Origin: Anaerolineae bacterium | Lineage (GTDB): Bacteria; Chloroflexota; Anaerolineae; Aggregatilineales; Phototrophicaceae | Direction: 5' to 3' | Length of the DNA stretch: 64,000 nucleotides | Assembly: GCA_022843385.1 (NCBI GenBank) | Contig: JALHNT010000015.1 | Coordinates: forward strand, 1 to 64,000 | Part shown: positions 1-10,000 of the stretch, piece after piece | How positions within the stretch are numbered: position 1 is the stretch's first letter | Layout of the letters: each line of letters begins with the position of its first letter | The notes under the pieces: generated by a model | The model's database searches: none | Seen by the model: the letters and a program-made list of their open reading frames with translations, nothing else | What the model was told of the DNA's origin: nothing | Made by a program: the position numbers and the translations under genes

Positions 1-756
1 CCGGATGCTCCGCCAGGCCAGGTCTACTAGCGGATCACCGATGTGGGCGTACTCCCAATCCACGATGCCGTTTAGCCCATCACTGGTGACCAGCAGGTTG
101 CCAATGCGGAAATCACCGTGTGTGAGAACTTGTTCTCCTGGTGCAGGGCGGTTTTGCTCGACCCAGCGCAGCCCAAATTCCAGTACCGGCTGCTGCACAC
201 CCAGTCGGTTGATTGTGGCGCGGATTTCTTGAAGCGCTTCCTGTGCCGGGCTGTAACCCGAACGCGGAGCTGTCAGGAAATCGAGTGCGGCCTGCTGGGT
301 GTCAATGGCATGGATCTGTGCCAGCGCTTTGCCCATCTGCGCTGGCAGTTGCTTCCGCGCCTCAGCCAGTTCGGGATCATTCACCACTTGCTTGCCGATG
401 GATAAACCGGCTACATAATCCATCATCAGGAAGGGTGCGCCGAGAATCTGCGCTTCAATGCAGCACCAGCGGGGCTGCGGCACCGGCACACCCTGAGCAT
501 GAGCAATCTGCATCAGCCGGAATTCCTGGTCGCGGGTGAGGGCGCGCTCGGATAAGGTGGTGCGTAAATCTCGCCTCAGGACATAGGTACTGAGCACCCC
601 ATCAATACGGACTTCTGCCAGCCAGTTGTCGCGTGAGGTTCCCCCCGGCAGCGCTTCCAGCCGCACGATGTCGATAGTTTTCGCATCGGTGACCGAGTCG
701 AGATACTCAATCAAGCGATCATGCGACACGTCACCAGGCAATTGTTTCTCAGCCAT
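1..756 (-). CDS. APH-family phosphotransferase, C-terminus cut by window edge
   Basis: The minus strand reads open for 252 codons from an ATG at 754-756 to the left edge, so the C-terminus is missing. The protein has the aminoglycoside-phosphotransferase/choline-kinase fold: a catalytic-loop motif HGDFRIGN and the metal-binding motif DWEYAHIGDP near the cut end. Family members phosphorylate hydroxyl groups on small molecules or CoA thioesters with ATP in the cytoplasm. It lies divergent from an acyl-CoA dehydrogenase with 128 bp between the starts. In human ACAD10/ACAD11 the same two domains are fused, and in bacterial levulinate (Lva) pathways they are separate partners, so a 4-hydroxyacyl-CoA kinase is a reasonable inference. 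The substrate cannot be read from the sequence. Confidence 0.85.
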   Translation of the reverse strand, partial: MAEKQLPGDVSHDRLIEYLDSVTDAKTIDIVRLEALPGGTSRDNWLAEVRIDGVLSTYVLRRDLRTTLSERALTRDQEFRLMQIAHAQGVPVPQPRWCCIEAQILGAPFLMMDYVAGLSIGKQVVNDPELAEARKQLPAQMGKALAQIHAIDTQQAALDFLTAPRSGYSPAQEALQEIRATINRLGVQQPVLEFGLRWVEQNRPAPGEQVLTHGDFRIGNLLVTSDGLNGIVDWEYAHIGDPLVDLAWRSIR

Positions 757-884
757 AATCATCCATTTTCGACCCACATTGACTCTATTCTACCGAACCT
801 TGGATTATCCGTCGGTTGTCGGCAGGTTGGAAAATCATATGATAGTGATAAACTGAGAAAAAGCATTCATCTGAGGAAAAACAA

Positions 885-2066
885 ATGGATTTTTCAACCC
901 CTTCGCATATTCAGGCGTTAGCCACCCGCGTGCGCCAGTTTATTGACCAGGAAGTGATCCCGCTCGAAGCCGAAGTGGATCAGCACGAAAATGGCATCAG
1001 CCCGCAAAATCTCCAGGCCGTGCGGGAGAAAGCCCGCGCTGCCGGGTTATGGTGTCCGCAACTGCCGCCCGAACTGGGTGGGTTGGGATTGTCGCTGCAA
1101 GAGATAGTGCCGGTATTTGAGGCTGCCGGGCGCAGCCTGTTGGGGCCGCTGGCCTTGAACTGTTCGGCTCCCGATGAAGGCAACATGCACCTGCTCCATC
1201 TGTACGCCAACCCCGACCAACGCCAAAACGTGCTGATGCCGCTGGTGGCAGGGACGATCCGCTCGGCTTTCGCTATGACCGAACCCTCGCCCGGTGCCGG
1301 TTCTGACCCGACCATGCTCAGGACACGCGCTGTCCGCGATGGCGATAGCTGGATCATCAATGGTCATAAGTGGTTTGCCACCGGCGCGGATGGTGCGGCT
1401 TTCCTCATCATCATGGCGGTCACCAACCCGGATGTGCCGGTTCACAAAGGGGCAACCCTGTTCCTGGCGGCGACCGATACACCCGGCATCGAGATCGTCC
1501 GTCGTGTCCCGATCATGGGCGGCAACGATATGGGCGGGCATTGCGAGATTCGCTTTCATGACTTGCGCCTGCCGGATAGCGCCATTCTGGGGCAGGAAGG
1601 GCAGGGCTTTGCCCTCACACAGAAGCGACTCGGGCCGGCGCGCCTGACCCATTGTATGCGCTGGACGGGGATCGCCCAGCGGGCGTTGGAGATCGCAACG
1701 CAGTATGCCGCGCATCGTGAAGCCTTCAACTCCGCCCTGAGTGGTCATCAATCGGTTCAATGGATGTTGGCCGACTCGGCGATAGAACTCCACGCCAGTC
1801 GTCTGATGATTCAACAGGCGGCCTGGCTGATCAGCAACGGTGATGATGCCCGTCAGGAAACTTCGATGTGCAAGACCTTTGTCGCTGAGACGGTCAACCG
1901 CGTTCTGGATCGCGCCATTCAGATTTGTGGAGCCACTGGTATTTCGCGTGACTTGCCCCTCAGCCGCTGGTATGAGGCGGCGCGGGCTTTTCGTATCTAT
2001 GACGGCCCCTCCGAAGTGCATCGGATGGTCGTGGCGCGACAGGTGGTAAAACACTATGGCAGCTAG
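885..2066 (+). CDS. acyl-CoA dehydrogenase family protein
   Basis: A 393-residue FAD flavoenzyme of usual family length. It carries the FAD-loop motif MTEPSPGAGSDP (about residue 130), the following WIINGHKWFATGA segment, and a C-terminal IYDGPSEVHR motif. In classical medium-chain enzymes the catalytic base is Glu in an IYEG motif; here it is Asp, as in the DGPxEVH subgroup that includes ACAD10/11-type enzymes. A GAGGA ribosome site lies about 8 bases before the ATG. The stop codon overlaps the next gene by 11 bp, so the P1 peptidase and methyltransferase downstream are probably cotranscribed. It may work with the divergent APH-type kinase on hydroxylated fatty acyl-CoA. The exact substrate is unknown. 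Confidence 0.92.
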   Translation: MDFSTPSHIQALATRVRQFIDQEVIPLEAEVDQHENGISPQNLQAVREKARAAGLWCPQLPPELGGLGLSLQEIVPVFEAAGRSLLGPLALNCSAPDEGNMHLLHLYANPDQRQNVLMPLVAGTIRSAFAMTEPSPGAGSDPTMLRTRAVRDGDSWIINGHKWFATGADGAAFLIIMAVTNPDVPVHKGATLFLAATDTPGIEIVRRVPIMGGNDMGGHCEIRFHDLRLPDSAILGQEGQGFALTQKRLGPARLTHCMRWTGIAQRALEIATQYAAHREAFNSALSGHQSVQWMLADSAIELHASRLMIQQAAWLISNGDDARQETSMCKTFVAETVNRVLDRAIQICGATGISRDLPLSRWYEAARAFRIYDGPSEVHRMVVARQVVKHYGS

Positions 2067-3141
2067 AGCGCGTCTGCGTGATCTGGGTATTGCCATCGGC
2101 AGCTACCCCACCGGCCAGTGGAACGCCATCACCGATGTTCCGGGGATTCGGGTGGGTCACAGCACCATCATTCACGATCAACCCGGTGTGGCACGCACCG
2201 GCGTCACCGTCATTTTCCCCAGCGCCGCGCCGATCTGGCAGCATCATCTGTTTGCCGGGTTTCATGTGTTGAACGGGAATGGCGATTTCACCGGCATGCA
2301 CTGGGTCGAAGAATCTGGACTCCTGACCACGCCGATAGCGATCACCAATACTCACCAGGTGGGTGTGGTGCGCGATACGCTGATTCGCCATTCCGTCGAA
2401 ACCCATCAGGTCGAAGAGTGGGTGATGCCGCTGGTGGGCGAAACCTATGACGGCTGGCTCAATGACATCAACGGCTTCTTCGTCCAGCCGGAGCATGTCT
2501 ACCAGGCGATCAGCGCTGCCAGCAGCGGCCCGGTCAGCGAAGGCAATGTCGGCGGGGGAACGGGCATGATCTGCCATGACTTCAAGGGTGGCATTGGCAG
2601 CGCCTCTCGCTTAGTCGAGCTATCATCCGGTCAGCACACGCTGGGCGTGCTGGTCCAGGCCAATCACGGCGATCGTGACCTGCTGCGGGTTGATGGTGTA
2701 CCGGTGGGGCGCGAGATCACAGCGCAGGAAATTCCGCTGCCCTGGGAAACGTCGCAGCAGACCGGCTCGATCATCGTCATCATCGCCACCGATGCACCCT
2801 TGCTGCCGGGGCAGTGTCGTCGTCTGGCGCAGCGGGCGACCATCGGCCTGGCCCGTGTTGGCAGCGTCGGGCATAATGGCAGCGGCGATTTGTTCCTCGC
2901 CTTCTCCACGGCTAACCCAATGGATGCCCGCAATCAGGTCGATCCCTTTACCATAACAGCGCTTCCACCGCGCCAGATGAATAGCCTGTTCGAGGCGGTA
3001 TCTGAAGCGGTAGAAGAGGCTATACTCAATGCTTTGACCGCCGCCGAAACCCTCACCGGTTATCGCGGGCGAACGGCTTATGCCTTGCCGTTGGATCGGC
3101 TGGTCGAGGTGATGCAGCGCTATCGAAGGAACAACTCATGA
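2056..3141 (+). CDS. P1 family peptidase (DmpA-like aminopeptidase)
   Basis: A 361-residue member of the DmpA/L-aminopeptidase-D-esterase (P1, S58) family. These are Ntn-type hydrolases that self-cleave before a catalytic Ser. The cleavage region GNVGGGTGM...KGGIGSASR is present, placing the predicted cleavage between Gly181 and Ser182. A second family motif, VGHNGSGDLFLAFSTAN, follows. The early segment ITDVPGIRVGHST is also typical. The start overlaps the end of the acyl-CoA dehydrogenase gene by 11 bp, and its TGA overlaps the methyltransferase ATG by 4 bp, indicating a tight operon. Substrates of such enzymes are small N-terminally blocked or D-amino-acid peptides and amides. The link to acyl-CoA metabolism is not evident. 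Confidence 0.92.
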   Translation: MAARARLRDLGIAIGSYPTGQWNAITDVPGIRVGHSTIIHDQPGVARTGVTVIFPSAAPIWQHHLFAGFHVLNGNGDFTGMHWVEESGLLTTPIAITNTHQVGVVRDTLIRHSVETHQVEEWVMPLVGETYDGWLNDINGFFVQPEHVYQAISAASSGPVSEGNVGGGTGMICHDFKGGIGSASRLVELSSGQHTLGVLVQANHGDRDLLRVDGVPVGREITAQEIPLPWETSQQTGSIIVIIATDAPLLPGQCRRLAQRATIGLARVGSVGHNGSGDLFLAFSTANPMDARNQVDPFTITALPPRQMNSLFEAVSEAVEEAILNALTAAETLTGYRGRTAYALPLDRLVEVMQRYRRNNS

Positions 3142-4703
3142 CAGACACCAATGCTTACGACGAAGTTCTCTACCCGGAAGCCGCCTATCCACAAACCCAT
3201 CCCAACCGCCTCGCCGTCATCGCCCGTCTCCTGGGATTATCCCCTGAACCGATTGAGAACTGCCGCGTCCTCGAATTGGGATGCGCCAGCGGTGCCAACC
3301 TGATCCCGATGGCTGAGATGCTGCCGGAGAGTCAGTTCGTCGGCATTGACTATGCCCAGCAGCAGGTCGCTTTAGGGCAGGCGGTCATCAGTGATCTGGG
3401 ACTGACCAATATCCAGTTGATCCAGATGAATATTCTGGAACTCCATGACCAGTTCGGCCAGTTCGACTATATCATCGCGCATGGCCTGTACTCCTGGATT
3501 CCAGCCAATGTGCGCGACAAGCTTATCGCGATCTGCAAGCAGTGCCTCAAGCCGCAGGGAGTCGCCTTCATCAGTTACAACACCTATCCCGGCTGGCATA
3601 TGCTGGCGATGTCGCGCGACATCATGCGCTACCGCATCCGGGATATTCAATCGCCCCAGGAGCGCATCGAGCAGGGGCATGATCTGGTCCGCTTCCTGGC
3701 GGAGCTGCGCCACAAGTCCAACAGCGATACCCAGTTGGCGCGCTTCATGCAGATTTACGCCGACCTGCTGAAAGAATCGCTGGTGCTTTCCGAGGGGCGT
3801 CCGGCTGCGGCGGTATTTCATGATGAGCTGGAAACGGTCAATGATCCGGTCTACTTTCACGAGTTTGCCGCGCACCTCGAACGGCACGGGCTGCAATATC
3901 TTTCCGAAAGCGAATTCCCGCTGGTGATGCTGGGGAGTCTCCCCCGGCCGGTTCAGGAAAAAATCGCCGGGATCGCGTCCAATCTGATTGATGTCGAACA
4001 ATACATGGATTTTGTGCGCAACCGAACCTTTCGCCAGACGCTCATCTGTCATCAGGATGCGCCGGTCAACCGCCGCCTGAATCCCGCCCATCTGCTCTCG
4101 TTCTTCATCATCTCGCCGGCGAAGGTCGAACCTGGTGCGGACTCATCCGCCGGGCAATTTGTTGGGCGTGACGGCATCGCCTATGCCACCGATGACGATG
4201 TGGTTCGGGAAGCCTTCAACCTGTTGATCGACGTTTATCCGCGCGGGTTGACGCTGGCACAGGTGGTGCAGGATGCCCGCGCTACGGTGTATGCCTCGCG
4301 CACACCGACGACGACCGTGCAGCAGGATGCCGAGCGCCTGGCCGCTCACTTCTTGCAGTGTTTCAGCACCAGCCTCAACCTGATTGATTTTCGCGTCCAT
4401 GAACCCGCCTTCGTCACCACCGTCAGCCCGAAACCGCTCGCCAGCGCCTACATCCGGCATCAGGTGACCCAGAATGAACGGGTGACCAATGGGCTGCATC
4501 AGCCGGTTCAACTGGAGGATGGCGAGCGTATCCTGCTGTCGCTGCTGGATGGTACGCGCGATCAGGCGGCACTGGTTGACCACATGCTGCAACACATCAA
4601 TCGTCCAGCGGACATGACTCTCGAACAGGCTCAGGCGCGGATGAGCATTTCGGTACAGGAAATGTTGGGCGATCTAGCGGGTCGCGCCCTGTTGATCGGC
4701 TGA
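3138..4703 (+). CDS. class I SAM-dependent methyltransferase with regulatory domain
   Basis: A 521-residue protein with an N-terminal Rossmann methyltransferase domain. SAM-binding motif I is VLELGCASGAN (about residue 44), followed by the acidic FVGIDY motif II. The middle and C-terminal parts resemble the methyltransferase regulatory domain (MethyTransf_Reg) seen in large bacterial proteins of this type, including a segment with NTYPGWHM. The ATG overlaps the P1-peptidase stop in an ATGA arrangement, so translational coupling is likely. It is the last gene of the run that starts at the acyl-CoA dehydrogenase. Small molecule or protein could be the substrate; the sequence does not decide. 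Confidence 0.88.
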   Translation: MTDTNAYDEVLYPEAAYPQTHPNRLAVIARLLGLSPEPIENCRVLELGCASGANLIPMAEMLPESQFVGIDYAQQQVALGQAVISDLGLTNIQLIQMNILELHDQFGQFDYIIAHGLYSWIPANVRDKLIAICKQCLKPQGVAFISYNTYPGWHMLAMSRDIMRYRIRDIQSPQERIEQGHDLVRFLAELRHKSNSDTQLARFMQIYADLLKESLVLSEGRPAAAVFHDELETVNDPVYFHEFAAHLERHGLQYLSESEFPLVMLGSLPRPVQEKIAGIASNLIDVEQYMDFVRNRTFRQTLICHQDAPVNRRLNPAHLLSFFIISPAKVEPGADSSAGQFVGRDGIAYATDDDVVREAFNLLIDVYPRGLTLAQVVQDARATVYASRTPTTTVQQDAERLAAHFLQCFSTSLNLIDFRVHEPAFVTTVSPKPLASAYIRHQVTQNERVTNGLHQPVQLEDGERILLSLLDGTRDQAALVDHMLQHINRPADMTLEQAQARMSISVQEMLGDLAGRALLIG

Positions 4704-4809
4704 TCGTATGCCTCGCTAAAAGGTGTGGGGGCCGGACGCTGCATTTCCCTAATTTCTGCTCGATTCTGTCCGATTGTGCGGCAGCACAACACTTCTCGTG
4801 GGAGAGAAA

Positions 4810-5901
4810 ATGACAATAGGAATGAAGATGCGATGGAAGGGCATTACTTTACTAATCGGAATTGCAATTCTGGTAGTTACGAGCATTTTACTACTCCTAA
4901 ATGGTGATGAGCCGCTTAATGACGAACCGCTTATTGTACCGATTGATCCTGAGGATTTTAGTGTTATCACGCTTGACAACGTCAAAGATGTGAAGAGGGT
5001 ACATATTTTAGGAGATATAGGTAGTTTCTCGTTTACCCGCCAGGGAATAATCTTTACAAGTTCTAGTGACAATGGAGCTATACATACTGTTTATGCAGCG
5101 GACTACTCAACAGCCGAGTCGCTTCTCAGTCTGGATGTAGGAGGTCAAATTGATGTCTTAGCTATCAATCCCAACGGCAATGAGTTTGCTGTTGCAATGT
5201 TTAACGGAGTGAAAGGATATGATATTAGACTTTGGAATATATTGGAAGGACGTCAAGAAGTCATTTCATATGGTCAAACCTCGAGAATAACGGATATGGC
5301 TTTTAGCCCGGACGGAAAGCTGCTTGTTTCAGCGAATATGGACAACATCGTTAGTTTGTGGGATCTTAAGACTAGGCAGTTGCTAGGTATCCTGGAAGGT
5401 CTTAGTGAACCAGTGTATGAGTTTATATTTAGCGAAGATGGAAAACAAATCGCCTCATCCAGTTCCGATGATATTCGCATTTGGGATGTAGAAACAAAAC
5501 AGGAAATTAGGGTTTTTAAGGCAAACAATGCCGAACCAGTTGCCTTATCCTATAGCCCCTTTGATGGATCGTTAGTCGCTGCCCATAACGACAGTAGGAT
5601 ACGATTCTGGTCGATTACAGATGGCAAAGTCATGAAGGAATTGCAGGGAGGACGTACAAATGTAGATATTGATTTTACTCACGATGGGTCAATTATGGCA
5701 GCAGTCAGTGGTTACGACACCGAAGCTTTACTACGCTTTTGGAATACAGAGACAGGTGATTTATTGGCAGAAATACCCTTTCCACGTAATTTATACGGTT
5801 TAGGTCACATAGAGTTTACTCCGGATGGAAAATTCTTAGCGATTGGGAGAGGGTTTAGCAGAAAGATGGAACTTTGGGGTATCCCTCTGCCAACCACTTA
5901 A
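4810..5901 (+). CDS. membrane-anchored WD40 repeat protein
   Basis: A 363-residue protein from the ATG at 4810, preceded by GGAGAGAAA, which is a better start than the in-frame upstream codon at 4774. Residues about 11-30 form one membrane segment (ITLLIGIAILVVTSILLLL). The rest is an extracytoplasmic beta-propeller with at least five WD40-type blades, for example AFSPDGKLLVS...VSLWDL, IFSEDGKQIAS...IRIWDV and EFTPDGKFLAIG. It is clearly AT-richer than its neighbours and uses many A/T-ending codons, which suggests later acquisition. It stands upstream of an RHS-like remnant and a long repeat. A second AT-rich propeller gene lies mirrored at 18128-19285. No catalytic domain is visible; a binding or scaffold role is likely. 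Confidence 0.85.
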   Translation: MTIGMKMRWKGITLLIGIAILVVTSILLLLNGDEPLNDEPLIVPIDPEDFSVITLDNVKDVKRVHILGDIGSFSFTRQGIIFTSSSDNGAIHTVYAADYSTAESLLSLDVGGQIDVLAINPNGNEFAVAMFNGVKGYDIRLWNILEGRQEVISYGQTSRITDMAFSPDGKLLVSANMDNIVSLWDLKTRQLLGILEGLSEPVYEFIFSEDGKQIASSSSDDIRIWDVETKQEIRVFKANNAEPVALSYSPFDGSLVAAHNDSRIRFWSITDGKVMKELQGGRTNVDIDFTHDGSIMAAVSGYDTEALLRFWNTETGDLLAEIPFPRNLYGLGHIEFTPDGKFLAIGRGFSRKMELWGIPLPTT

Positions 5902-5925
5902 TCACCAATTGAGCGTCAAGCCAGG

Positions 5926-6131
5926 ATGGCAACCCCACCCAGCATCGTCAGCCTGGGCGGCAGCCCGACCATCACCAACTACATCCACGACCCGAACCGG
6001 AACATGGTGAATGGTGGAGCTTATGTCAGGGATCGCATCAATCGAATGTTGTTTTCTGTGGTAGGTCTTATGCCTTCAATGACCTGGATAACCGCATCTT
6101 GCAGACCGTCAATCCTCAGATGACACGCTAA
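5926..6131 (+). pseudogene. degenerate RHS/YD-repeat remnant
   Basis: Two reading frames each carry a piece that resembles RHS (YD) repeats. The first starts at 5926 and contains ITNYIHDPNRNMVNGG; the second, shifted by one base, reads YAFNDLDNRILQTVNP and ends at a TAA at 6129-6131. This pattern fits the 3' tail of an RHS-type gene broken by a frameshift around 6035-6060. No intact RHS gene is present nearby. The final bases merge into the long repeat that starts at about 6124. Similarity was judged by eye only. Confidence 0.45.
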
Positions 6132-6909
6132 CTGCCCGAAATATGCTCCCTCAACCTCGATTTTCACCAACTATCCTATAACCATTTACCGACATCCTTA
6201 ACCCATCCACTCCCGCAAAAGGGTTAGTACCAAAGCCCTCGCGATTAGAACAAAAGGTTTACCAAAAGTTCACCCGTAACGCGGCGAATGGGCGTATCCT
6301 GAGGACAGGAAGTAGACAGTCGGTAGTCGGTAGTCAATAGACTGAAGGCTAAAAGCTGAGGGCTGAAGGTAATTGTTCACAAAAGTCAGGAGTGACTTTG
6401 ACGACTTTGACGAATTTTTACACCCACCACCCATCATCAAAGGAAAACCTCATGCCTCGTCACTCATTACTCTTTACTTTGAACTTAGCACTTTCTACTT
6501 TGTACGGCTCCGTGCCGGTCAACTCACGGGAGAAGTTGGCCGCCGCCGAAATGACTTGTCCGGCGGCCATGATTCGCGAATTGAAAAAGGGACTGATGCG
6601 AATCTGACGAATCTGACGAATCTTGTGAATCATGGCGGGAGTGTTCAACCTGCTGAGTGCGAAGCCCAACGTGAAAGACTCTGATTGCTCTCTGTGTCTC
6701 GGTGGTTCAATTTTTCCTGGCACACTTTTCGCTGATGGCTCCACTCAGACACAGGATGCGTTAATAGTGGCGGATCTCTCCCTGAGATCCACCACCCCAA
6801 ATGGTGAACCGCCGGCGGCAAAGGAGTTGTACCGTTGATTGAGGGAAGCAGGCTGTTATGTCGGAATGAACCGTTGTGTCGTCCGACGATGACGACGACA
6901 CAAAACTGA
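6124..6909 (+). repeat. long non-coding repeat, left copy (inverted partner at 17133-18060)
   Basis: Nearly this whole stretch is matched, with substitutions and small gaps, by the reverse complement of 17133-18060. Shared blocks include TAGAACAAAAGGTTTACCAA (6246 onward), GTTCACAAAAGTCAGGAGTG (6375 onward), TCCGGCGGCCATGATTCGCG (6559 onward), a hairpin GGATCTC/GAGATCC at 6772-6790 and a hairpin GTGTCGTC/GACGACAC at 6876-6901. Inside are short tandem words such as GAATCTGAC and GACTTTGAC and a block complementary to AACCACCGAGACACAGAG. Short open frames here are not conserved in frame between the copies, so I call the whole stretch non-coding. This copy lacks a roughly 140 bp portion present in the right copy. 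Confidence 0.85.
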
Positions 6910-6960
6910 ATTGTAGGACAGTGGCGATGGATGAATGTTTTGCGAGAAAGGGTCAAGATC

Positions 6961-6997
6961 ATGAGTCGGGCGGCTCACTTGGAGCTACCCGACTCAT
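6961..6997 (-). terminator. hairpin downstream of class A PBP gene
   Basis: A perfect 10-bp inverted repeat, ATGAGTCGGG and CCCGACTCAT, with an inner GGCTC/GAGCT pairing, sits ten bases after the PBP stop codon on the minus strand. There is no clear U-tract, so it may stabilise the 3' end rather than act as a strong intrinsic terminator. Confidence 0.5.
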
Positions 6998-7006
6998 CAC
7001 GCGGAT

Positions 7007-10000
7007 TTAGCGCACGACCGTGAACGGCACCTCGAAGGGCGCTTGCAGGAAGCCACCGGTGTTATCAACGATGACCAGACGCATCTGGTAATTGCCCGGC
7101 TCCAGACCGGGGACGTACAGGCTCTCCAGCACGCCGTTCACCACATTTTCGCTGCGGGCGCTGCCCACCGTCGTCCAGCCGCCAAACTGCCCGCCGATGA
7201 TCTCGATCTTGTAGAACTTGCCCTGATCCGAGGCAAATTGCACCGTACCGAGGATGGCCGTCTCAGCCGAAAGGATCGCTCCCGGCTGCGGCGAGGTGAT
7301 GACCGCCGTCGTCACAATCGGGCCAAATCCACCAGACCCGCCCCCAGCTTGCAACAGTTGGGCGTTACAGGTGATGGTTGGCAGGTAGGCCAGCCCTTGA
7401 TTGCGGGCATATTGCTCGGCAAACACGGCATCTTCCGGGACAGGTGGCGGTGCCAGGAACAACAACGGCTGCGCCCCCACTGCCGAAGGTGCCAGATCAT
7501 TCGGCACCTGGCAATACAACGGCGCGGGGGGCGGCTGCTGTCCTGGCGGGACATTGAACTGAATCGCTGCCGAAATCTCTGGCGCGAGTCGGAACACCAA
7601 CACCTGATACACGCTGGGTGAAATGGTCGTCAACTGCACCCCGTTCACCAACGGCTGCGGGGGCTGGGGTGGGGCGGGATACTGAAGATTGCCATCGGCA
7701 TCCGGGATACCGGCCGAGCCATCCAGAAACCATTCGTTGATCCGTCGGCAGTCGGTAGCCGGGTCGGTCAGATAACGCACATCGCACACCTCGCGCAGTG
7801 ACATCCCTTGCGGTGGCGTGATTTGCTCCGGCAGCACCTGACCACCCACCGCGAACTCGCGCTGGAACAGGGTCTGGTTGTTGTAGATGCTGGTGATGAC
7901 GGCGTTCCAGATCGGCGCGGCACCGGTCACGCCTGATGAATTGACCATCGGATCACCGTTGCTGTTACCTACCCACACGCCGACGGCGATGTTGCGGGTG
8001 TAGCCAATCGTCCAGTTGTCTTTGATGTCGTTGGTGGTGCCGGTCTTAACTGAAGTCTTGATGCCGCCCGTGTTCAGGACACTATTGGAGCCGAAGGCCG
8101 CGCTGCGGGCGTTGTTATCGCTCATGATGTCCGACATCAGGTAAGCAATGCGCGGGTCAAGCGCCTGTTTGCCATACCCGGCCTGGTTGACGCTGCGCTC
8201 GGTCAGATTGCCGGAGGCGCAGCCATTTTCATACTGATAGACGATATTGTTATCGCTATCCAGCACACATAGGATCGCCGTCGTTGGGACATAAGACCCC
8301 TGATTAGCAAATACGCTATAGGCATTGGTCAGGTCAAGCAGCGCGACCTCACCGCCACCCAGCGTCAGTGAAAGCCCATATCGACCGGCATCGGTACCCA
8401 GGCTGCTGACGCCGAAGCGCTGCATCAGACCCAGCAGATAATCGACTCCGTAGCGGCGCAGCGTTTGCACAGCGGGGATGTTATAGCTGTTCGCCAGCGC
8501 GGTCCGCATATTGACTGGACCGTGAAAGGTGCTGTCATAGTTGCGCGGGATGTACATCTGCTGACCGGGAATGCCGATCTCGGTGCGGGTATCCCAGATC
8601 ACATCGCCGGGCGTCATCCCGTTTTCCATCGCCGCAGCGTAATTGAAGGGTTTCATGGTGCTGCCCGGCTGGCGCAGCGAAATTGCCACATTGACACGGC
8701 CATCAATCGCATCGTTGTTGTAATCGACGCTGCCGACCATCGCCAGAATTTCGCCGGTCAACGGCTTCAAGACCACGACAGCGGCGTTGGTCACATTGTT
8801 GGCCTGGAGCCGCGATACCTGGCTGCTGGCGGCTTGTTGGGCGATGTTGTTCACATCCAGATCGAGCGTCGTGTAGACCTGCCAGCCACCGCGCACCACG
8901 TCTTCGGTGGCATAGCCCAGATCGACCATCAGATCAGCGAAACGCCGCTGGGCATATACGGTGAAGTGTGGCGCTTCGAACTGAGCCGGCGGGGTATAGA
9001 AGGTCAGGCCACTTCGCAGGGCATCATTCATCTGTGTCTGGGTAATCATCCCAAGCTTGACCATGCGGGTCAGCACCAGTTGCCAGCGCGACTGTACCGC
9101 GTCCTGGACAAGGGGATCAGGATTGAGTGGATCGAGGTCTGCGGGAGCTTGAGGTAAACCGGCCAACAGCGCGGCCTCGCCCAGCGTCAGGTCGCTGACA
9201 TGTTTGCCGAAGAAGGTCTGGGCAGCTGCTTCAGCGCCATAGGCCATGTTGCCATAATAAATCTCGTTCAGATAGAGCGCCAGGATCTGTTCCTTGCTCA
9301 TCTGACCGGTGAGCGCTAGCGCCAGCCCAATTTCTTCGACTTTACGCTGGACGCTGCGTTCGGCGCGTTTCTGGAAGTCGAACAACACATTACGCACCAA
9401 CTGTTGGGTGATAGTGCTGCCACCGGTATCGCCTTCCTGTAAGCCGACGAATTGGAGGAATGCGCGGATCGTTGCCGGAACATCGATGCCCGGATTGGTG
9501 AAGAAGTTGTCATCCTCGATGGCGATGGTCGCGTTGATGAGGTCCTGCGGGAATTCACCATAATCGACGCGTGTACGACGGCCTTCATTGAACGCTTCGT
9601 ACAATACCTGACCGTTGCGATCATAGTAGAAAGTACTCTGGAATTGTCGATAATCTTCAATCTGGCTGGCGCGCTCATCCAATTCCTGCCGCACCTGATT
9701 GGCAAACGCGGTGCCGATGCCAGCCGTCAGCAGCGTCAGGCCGCCGCAGAAGATGGCAATGAAGCCGATGAACAGACCGACACACCCCCGCGAACAACCC
9801 AGGCAGCCGGTCTTCTGACCCTTTGCCTGGCGACGGGGCAGCGGTTGAGGTGGTGATCCAGCTGATTGAGGTGGGGCGGGCGGCATCTGCCCATAAGCCG
9901 GTGAGGGGCGTTGATACTGCGGGTTGGTCGGCTGGGTGTATTGGGCCGGCGCAGGCACATGCGGCACGGTATGTCCGATTTGAACAGCAGGTGTCCGCAC

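Noticed and set aside
1047..2096. Long minus-strand open frame opposite the acyl-CoA dehydrogenase gene
   Set aside because: Shadow of a well-supported gene, with no recognisable motifs.
6373..6838. Short open frames inside the left repeat
   Set aside because: They are not kept in frame in the right copy, consist of translated repeat words and have no ribosome sites.
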